DNA of 64,000 nt from Timema cristinae (taxonomy: Eukaryota; Arthropoda; Insecta; Phasmatodea; Timematidae), in the NCBI GenBank assembly GCA_039000515.1, contig JBCFYV010011135.1:12074468-12138467 (forward strand), in the 5' to 3' direction. Positions 57,624 through 64,000 of this stretch are shown here, piece after piece. Every line of letters starts with the position of its first letter. Positions within the stretch are counted from its first letter, which is position 1. The notes under the pieces were generated by a model. That model was not told where the DNA came from. It was given only the letters and a program-made list of their open reading frames with translations, and did no database searches. Made by a program: the position numbers and the translations under genes.

Positions 57624-59853
57624 TGTAACTGTTTTGAGTTTGATTGAGTGAGAGTTAATTATTTTGATGTGGGCGTAAGAGACATGGTGAGATCCTACCT
57701 GATGCTGAAGATCCGGTTGAGCAGTAACCCAAGTAGGCCTACCTGGGGTTGTGATGGGATGATCTTGAGGGATTTTGATCAGTTGCACAGTTAGAAGTTA
57801 TGATGAGAATGAGGTTATTTCATTTAAGTGTGCAAACCATGAAAAGAAACCGAGAGGTTGAGCCGCGGTGGTAGCGCACGTCCACCTTTGAGGAAAACAC
57901 TTAGCGGACTAACAGGGAAACGCGCGTAAAAACACGAGAAAGCAATTGTACCACCCTTACAAAACATAATTAATTAAAGAAAGGGCGGTAGACCAAAAAA
58001 TGTGATAGTTATATAATTAATAATAAATATGAGAAATATTTAATTAAGTAAAAAATAATGAAGGTTATAATAAATAATAAAATATAAAGAAAAAAATACT
58101 AAAGAGTAACATTACATTACATAATGTTACAATATGACACGCCCCATGCTGATATCTACTTATAACTCTCTGTAATTCATACTAGCCGCTCCAATTATAC
58201 CGACACTAATAGAATCCCTTTAGTAGTACTATTCTCTATTGTAGTTCACGTACGTTGGTACGACATAATAAAACAATTCTGAACTATAATATTCTCTATA
58301 GATAATCAAATTCAACATAATAAAACTGTTCGTGTACTTACCGATTGAATCTTCTGAAACTAGCAACCACCAAGACTGGCCTACACCTATCATCCTAAAT
58401 TGACGAGTGGGCCGAGCGAGCTACGATGTTCCAACAAGCAGAAGTCCACTCCGTCCTGGTCTACTGACACGTAATGGGCCGGCCAATATTCGACACGGCT
58501 AGAGAAAGACTACTCATCTATTCACCTGCCCTCTGATGGTAGAAAGATGAACTACTTTCAAAACATCAGAGGTGATTTAAGAAACGGTTGAAATTCTGAT
58601 GGAGCATTATCAACAGTCTACATGATTATCCAAAAAAAAAACGCATTGACGTCATCGAGCGTGTGTTCAGTTCTCCCACCTTTATTTTATTGCGATGAAA
58701 CCCACTATATATTGTGATGTGCGTGTATTCCAAAATGACTATTATATTTCCTCGCTTGACCGAGGAACATTGTCCTAGACATAGACAATGTCAAGATAAA
58801 ATATTTATATAATATAACTTCTACAGAATCGTAACTATGGCGATTGGTTTGTTGGACTCTGATTTAATTGTAACTGTTAGAGATAGCCATGTTAGACGTA
58901 AATATTCTATTATCAAAATCTATTAGTTTTTTCCAAATTATTAAAGTTGAAATGAGGCTCTGTATATTGTCTGTCGCCACTTGGGCGCTAGAGTCTTTTT
59001 TGAGTATTAAATCTTTAGATGTCCACAATTGTTAATTGACTTAGAATTGAACGAATCAAATGTAAATTGTTTTTAAATTGTGGATAGTAGTAAATGTTTT
59101 GTAAACTACATATCGTTTCTTATTTTGTTTGAATATTGAAATATAATTTAATGTAACGTAATTTTCAGATCACTTTGATTAATTATTAATTTAATTAACT
59201 TTTGTACATTTTTAATCTATTTCTAAGACTTGCTTCTAATAAGATATTTTCATTATTATTTACTAGTAAGGTTATTGTTTTCATTTTCTAGTATTGAGTC
59301 AGGATCTGATAGTCCAGGGGGAGTTTAACTAAAGTCTGTTAGCCAAACTCTCGCTTATTTTAAAATTTATTCTTGAAAGTTAACTTGTATAGTTAACGTG
59401 TTTGAAGTATTTATTCTTTGACATAATAAAGACAATTTGTTGACATTTTGAAGGCGCCACTTGACCCTTATTAGTTTTTATGTACTATACCGATGGATAT
59501 AAATATCTTTGATTTATTGTATTAAATTCAATCCGTAATGTTGTTCTGTCTCTTCAAGACTTACCCATTTGAATATTGGGCATATTACAAGTTCATAACT
59601 CTCTCTTAAATTATCTGCGCAATTTAAAGATATGGAAGTTATTATCTATTTGTTTAGTTTTCAACATATCTCAGTTTGATTAATGAGAACATGTTAAGTT
59701 TTCTGCTCTATTGTTATTATTTTGAGTAAGCCATTCATATTGTTGCTTTTAAATATTGCCAATAATTTACCTTTTCTCTTGTTCCATAGCTTACTCCCAC
59801 TCCCTCTTATCTTATTAATTGACGTAAATAAAAGGACTCAGAGAGGGTGTAAC
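57624..59853. mobile_element. Long LTR-like element (probable solo LTR), copy 2
   Basis: Starts TGTAACTG and ends GGTGTAAC(A), a TG...CA-type boundary. It splits the 76-bp array, and the flanking pentamers ATCAA (57,619-57,623) and ACCAC (59,854-59,858) are the same array position, so a 5-bp duplication (left copy mutated) fits integrase-type insertion. Length about 2.2 kb, long for an LTR. Homologous to 5,330-7,160 from about 58,120 onward. An AATAAA lies near 59,424. No protein-coding frame is visible, so the family assignment (gypsy, BEL or other) is open. Confidence 0.6.
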
Positions 59854-60090
59854 ACCACCAGGAATCGAACAAGAGCCTCCCATCACCAGCAGTCTAGGTT
59901 TTCACAAAAGTGTAGCCATAAATCATTATACCACCGGGAATCGAACCAGGGCCTCCCATCAACAGCAGTCTAGGTTTTCACAATAGTGTAGCCATAGACC
60001 ATTATACCACCGGGAATCGAACCAGGGCCTCCCATCACCAGCAGTCTAGGTTATCATAGTGTAGCCATAGACCATTTTACCGCCGAAGCG
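59854..60090 (-). repeat. Three further 76-bp tRNA-head units
   Basis: Units start at 59,857, 59,933 and 60,009, continuing the array interrupted at 57,623. The last unit has a small deletion (GGTTATCATAGTGTAGCC) and ends in the true SINE A2 5' terminus ACCGCCGAAGCGAGTCAC. All eight units and the A2 body at 57,140 therefore form one minus-strand SINE with an expanded head. Confidence 0.9.
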
Positions 60091-60372
60091 AGTCACGTTG
60101 TTATCAAATTATCTAGCTATTACTATAACAAAGCCTACTTTTAAATTATCGCCATCATTATATTTATAATTTTCATGATGTCAAACTTCATTTCACACCC
60201 TATTCATTATACTTATAGCTTTATCATATATTCAGTAAACTGGAATAAACGCTTGCGAATCTATGTTCGTACTTATTAATGTAATCAATCGGATTTGTTT
60301 ACTAGACTAGATACATTTCCCATAATACATTTGGTTAATTAAATGTTTTAGGGATGACATAATATGGTATAA
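60091..60372. other. No recognisable gene
   Basis: AT-rich spacer. Confidence 0.4.
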
Positions 60373-60612
60373 ACCCGCTTCGGTGGCCACGTGTTCTAAC
60401 GCGCTACTCTCGCAGTAGACATGACTGCTGATGACAGGGAGATTGAGGTTTGAGTCTCGGTCAGGTGTGTAGAGGTTATTTCAAAAATTGTTTTACACTC
60501 TCTCTCTCCATGCAAATGGGGGTCCACTACCTGTAAACATTACACCCCTATACTTAAAACCACTAGCGTAATTTAGTTAAAAAAAAAAGCGTATAACCCA
60601 AATGGGTAGTAA

Positions 60613-62058
60613 AGGCCCGTTGACATGGTGTTAGTTGACTAATGCAAATACACTAATTTGGCTGCGCACGCACAGCTTGCACCGTGTAAACAGACACGCA
60701 AGCTACTAACATGCAAGTCTACTTGCAACTGAAAAAGTTGGTCACCTTCCAACTTTACTAATGCAAGTAGACAATTCAAAATGGCGGCAACTAAAAATTG
60801 TATATGGGGGGACGACACTTATTTGTGGAATGTTATGAAAGGGATGAGTTTTTGTGGAATTTTAAGCACCGGATTTATAGAGATAAGAATGCAAAGGATA
60901 TTGCACTATAGAATATTTGTAAAGTGATATCCGGCGTACATATTCTCAAGAAGTTTCCTAAATAAAATATTTCGTAAATATTGTAAATGTTCTTTTTGAG
61001 AGATGTTATTTAATATCGGTAAATAATTCATCAAATTATTATTTCCTACCAATTACCATGGCATGTGTAATTTTTTTAAATATACAATCAAAAATAATAA
61101 AACATTGTAGTACCGCGATTAGTTCCGGCAAAATAATATTTGTGTTATCGGCAAGTAAGGTATGAATGTCCGATGATTTTCACACTAAATCACTGGCAAG
61201 TTTTCCAATATACATATTTGACACTCTAACCAATCAAGTTTTAATCAATACTGTTCAGCCCATACATATACTTCTAACACTTTGTAGTAATGCTTTGGCA
61301 ACTTGAGTAAATACGCAACATAATAGTATTGTCTCATAGCAAACCAGATAGTTTATACCTAAACCAATCTACAAATTAATTTAGGCTTATTATTATTATT
61401 TATTTTTTAATTTTAGGCCTAGCTAGAATTTAACAATAAATTTGTTATTAGTATACCAACATTTAAAACAGTGTTAAAAAATCTTGGGTTGGACTTATTT
61501 AAAAAAATGCCCTACCGAGTTTGATTGTATTGGATTTATTGACCTTATTTGAGTTTAATTTTATTTAAAATGTGTTCTAAACATGTTAACAAAACAAGTA
61601 AAATGATTTAATAATTATTTGGGATCAACTAAAATATATTTTAATGTATTAAGGAACCAAGAAATAGTAGACACACTAATCACTAACTTTTTTATGTTGT
61701 CTATATAAAACTATTTTTTTAAATAGGTTAACTAATTATGATAAATTGCGTTTACTGAATAATTGTAATTTATTTGGACGCCCATTCTTATTCTAAACTC
61801 ACCCTTACTAGCTCCTGACACATAAGCGTAATTAGTATATGCGAATAAATTACTCGAACGAGAAATGAGACACAGTGATAAAACAAAAAAAGGCTCCAAT
61901 AGAGAGAGAGAGACCCGTTATCACCTCTCTTCATTTTCAGCCATGTTTTTATAAGCGCTACTAATACAAGTGAAAAATACGTGTCAACACAACTAACATG
62001 TTAGTAAGCTAATACCACTAAACTTGCATTAGTCCACTAACACCGTGTCAACGGGCCT
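60613..62058. mobile_element. Harbinger-type element, 1,446 bp, non-coding
   Basis: Perfect TAA duplication at 60,610-60,612 and 62,059-62,061. Inverted ends of about 35 bp: AGGCCCGTTGACATGGTGTT with AGTTGACTAATGCAA on the left and, inverted, AGGCCCGTTGACACGGTGTT with AGTGGACTAATGCAA on the right. ACTAATGCAAGT motifs recur inside the left end. No transposase frame; the interior carries an A2 tail fragment. Confidence 0.88.
61770..61884 (+). mobile_element. SINE A2 3' fragment inside the Harbinger element
   Basis: ATAAGCGTAATTAGTATATG and TACTCGAACGAGAAATGAGA followed by CACAGTGATAAAAC are a decayed A2 3' end. Confidence 0.5.
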
Positions 62059-62085
62059 TAAGGCGTTGTGCTAAAAACAACATAT

Positions 62086-62480
62086 ATGGTCCAAAAAAAG
62101 GGGCAAGATATGTACATATATATGTATACATAAATATATATTTATTACTAGTTCTTCTATCTTACGACAGGTCCATCCCCTGTGTCATTGAACTCAGACC
62201 ACCAATGCACCCTGTTCTCTGCCTCCTCCTTCAGTTACCAGAATTTTCTTCTTTCCTTCAAATCATCCAATATTTGATTCCTCCTTATTCCTAATCTTTT
62301 CCTTCCCTTAACTTTTCCATTCACAACGTCCTCCAGCTCCGCCTAAGTAATATATTAATATATACATATATATGAATAGGCTGTGCATATATATATAAAT
62401 ATAGATACATACATATATATAATCAAATTTTTAAAGAAATGGTTTTAGAAATCGCAGACACAGACCAGATTTTTTTTTAC
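62086..62480. other. TA-rich simple sequence around a LINE scrap
   Basis: (TA)/(CATATA)-rich tracts at 62,110-62,150 and 62,348-62,425. No gene besides the LINE fragment listed separately. Confidence 0.5.
62165..62345 (-). pseudogene. LINE reverse-transcriptase C-terminus, minus
   Basis: The minus frame reads ELEDVVNGKVKGRKRLGI, then NQILDDLKERRKFW, a stop, and LKEEAENRVHWWSEFND. The G-K-x-x-G-R-x-R and L-x-D-D-L-K-E blocks followed by L-K-E-E-A-x-x-R are the usual end of LINE ORF2. Confidence 0.6.
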
Positions 62481-62745
62481 ATCCATCACTGTTGCCAGCC
62501 TGAGAAAGTTTTTTATTCAAGCAATATATGCCAGCTTGTTAGGCCTATCGTAGCTTCATATGCCTTATAACATAACTTAAGACTAGGACAGGCACAACAT
62601 CCTGTCCCCATTCGTTATTTCATAAATGTGAAAAGGTAAATCCACATTTAACCATAGACAAATTTACTGTCCATACCGAGAATCAAGACGGGACCCTTAG
62701 CTCAGTATGAAGACACTATATCATCTGAGCTAAGTTGTCGGATAT
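62481..62745 (-). mobile_element. SINE family E, minus, copy 2
   Basis: TTAGGCCTATCGTAGCTTCA, GACTAGGACAGGCACAACA and the head GGGACCCTTAGCTCAGTATG with CATCTGAGCTAAGTTGTCGG align with 34,335-34,622. Confidence 0.7.
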
Positions 62746-62856
62746 TACCCATGTACTAAATGACCAAAGACAAGTATTTATCTGTGAATTACGAAACTTT
62801 CTTGATTATACTGGAAGAAAGAGATAAATAAGTATCCAAACAATAATTATATCCTT

Positions 62857-63285
<429 letters not shown>

Positions 63286-63732
63286 TTTGTCGTCAGTCTA
63301 CTGGGCATGGTTGCATTTGATTAAAAGAAATGTCACAAACGAGTCCCGTATAGAAATATCTCAGAGAGTTCGTATAGAACTAAGACTTTATTAACTCTGC
63401 TCGTCACACGTGTTCTTTTTTTATTGTCAAAGTTGTGGGTTACTTTGTAAAGAAGTGTAATTAAAAATAAAATTACAACTACCATATTAAATTGGCAAGT
63501 CATTTAAATTGATGAAACTGTTTCCTTGCGGAGGAAGTCTTTGCTGATTTTGAAGCTTGTTTCATTATATTAATAATATTGTAGTTCTAAGAAAGAGACG
63601 TGTTTGATTATAATTAATAGACTCTACGTTAAAATGAGCAATTTATCTTGCAATTTATTGGGACAGTCATTCTAAAATGAATTAGGGAATCTGGGAAGAT
63701 AAATTATCATTTTAATGGTACATAAGACATCA
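63286..63732. other. No recognisable gene
   Basis: AT-rich spacer. Confidence 0.4.
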
Positions 63733-63995
63733 TAACCCACCTCAATGACTACATGTTTTATGGCGTCACTCTTGAAATAGCCTATACTGCCGATGATGGG
63801 GTGGTCGGAGTTCGATTCCGGTAGGGTGTACTGAGGGTGGTTCCCCCTAAATGGTTTTTCACTCTCTCTCCACGCATATGTGGGTATATTTCCCTTTAAA
63901 ATTCAACCTTCTTAACCCCTAACATATTAAAGTAATTAGTAAATAAGAGTATAGTGCGAACGGCTTTTAAGATGCGGTTCTAAAAATAATATTTT
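63733..63995 (+). mobile_element. SINE A2, plus
   Basis: Head ACCCACCTCAATGACTACAT, box B GGAGTTCGATTCCGGTAGG, TGTACTGAGGGTGG, CTCTCTCCACGCATATGTGG and the tail AGTGCGAACGGCTTTTAAGA. Confidence 0.85.
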
Positions 63996-64000
63996 TATGA

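Larger units (their letters stand above)
60373..62085 (+). mobile_element. SINE A2, plus, interrupted by a Harbinger MITE
   Basis: Head ACCCGCTTCGGTGGCCACGT, box B GAGGTTTGAGTCTCGGTCAG, the body, A10, then GCGTATAACCCAAATGGGTA to 60,612. The last tail bases GGCGTTGTGCTAAAAAC resume at 62,062. Confidence 0.9.

Overview
This window looks like a repeat-dominated piece of a large, AT-rich (my estimate: about two thirds A+T) invertebrate animal genome. The evidence is several families of tRNA-derived SINEs with target-site duplications (TSDs), hAT and Harbinger DNA transposons, LINE, copia and LTR remnants, a Penelope-like hammerhead motif and tandem satellites, with almost no long open frames. 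Nothing is organised like a bacterial, plasmid or phage sequence. An arthropod-like animal fits, but the species cannot be named from the sequence alone.

I named the SINE families locally. A1 has a 'GGCGTAGTTGGCTAACGCGC' box-A head. A2 is an older relative with a 'GGTGGCCGAATGGTCTAAGG' head. B has a Glu-tRNA-like head, 'CTGGTGGTCTAGGGGTAAGG'. D, E and F are older tRNA-like families. A1, A2 and B have different heads or bodies but the same roughly 35-bp 3' end, which contains the small hairpin ACCCGAACGGGT and ends in TAA or ATT repeats. That suggests they use the same LINE machinery. Nested insertions give a relative chronology: A1 copies sit inside A2 and B copies, B sits inside B and inside a dead hAT gene, and Harbinger MITEs sit inside A2 and B tails.

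Layout. 0-12 kb: copia RNase H end, SINEs, a CpG-rich island with a 25-codon membrane-helix ORF (4.1-4.5 kb), a long LTR-like repeat (5.3-7.2 kb), a 46-bp minisatellite (8.05-9.05 kb) and a small promoter-like CpG cluster (11.1 kb). 12-28 kb: LINE tail, two dead hAT transposases (ZMYM1/TTF type on minus at 17-18.5 kb; BED type on plus at 24.2-26.3 kb, split by a SINE), a possible 233-bp host exon (20.4 kb) and a hAT MITE. 28.9-32.5 kb: a 60-bp satellite. 32.5-43.5 kb: SINE-dense, with a four-layer nest at 37.8-39.0 kb, a 66-bp minisatellite, a decayed short-period repeat and a hAT deletion derivative. 44-52 kb: a large inverted repeat around a hammerhead-like motif, then sparse old LINE and SINE fragments. 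52-64 kb: nested SINEs, two Harbinger-type elements, and a roughly 2.2-kb solo-LTR-like element inserted into an eight-unit array of 76-bp tRNA-head repeats.

I see no complete, convincing host protein gene. The best host-coding candidates are the exon-like segment at 20,436-20,668 and the island at 4.1-4.5 kb. The most unusual structures are the 76-bp tRNA-head arrays interrupted by an LTR, the hammerhead-bearing inverted repeat, and the several SINE families sharing one 3' end.
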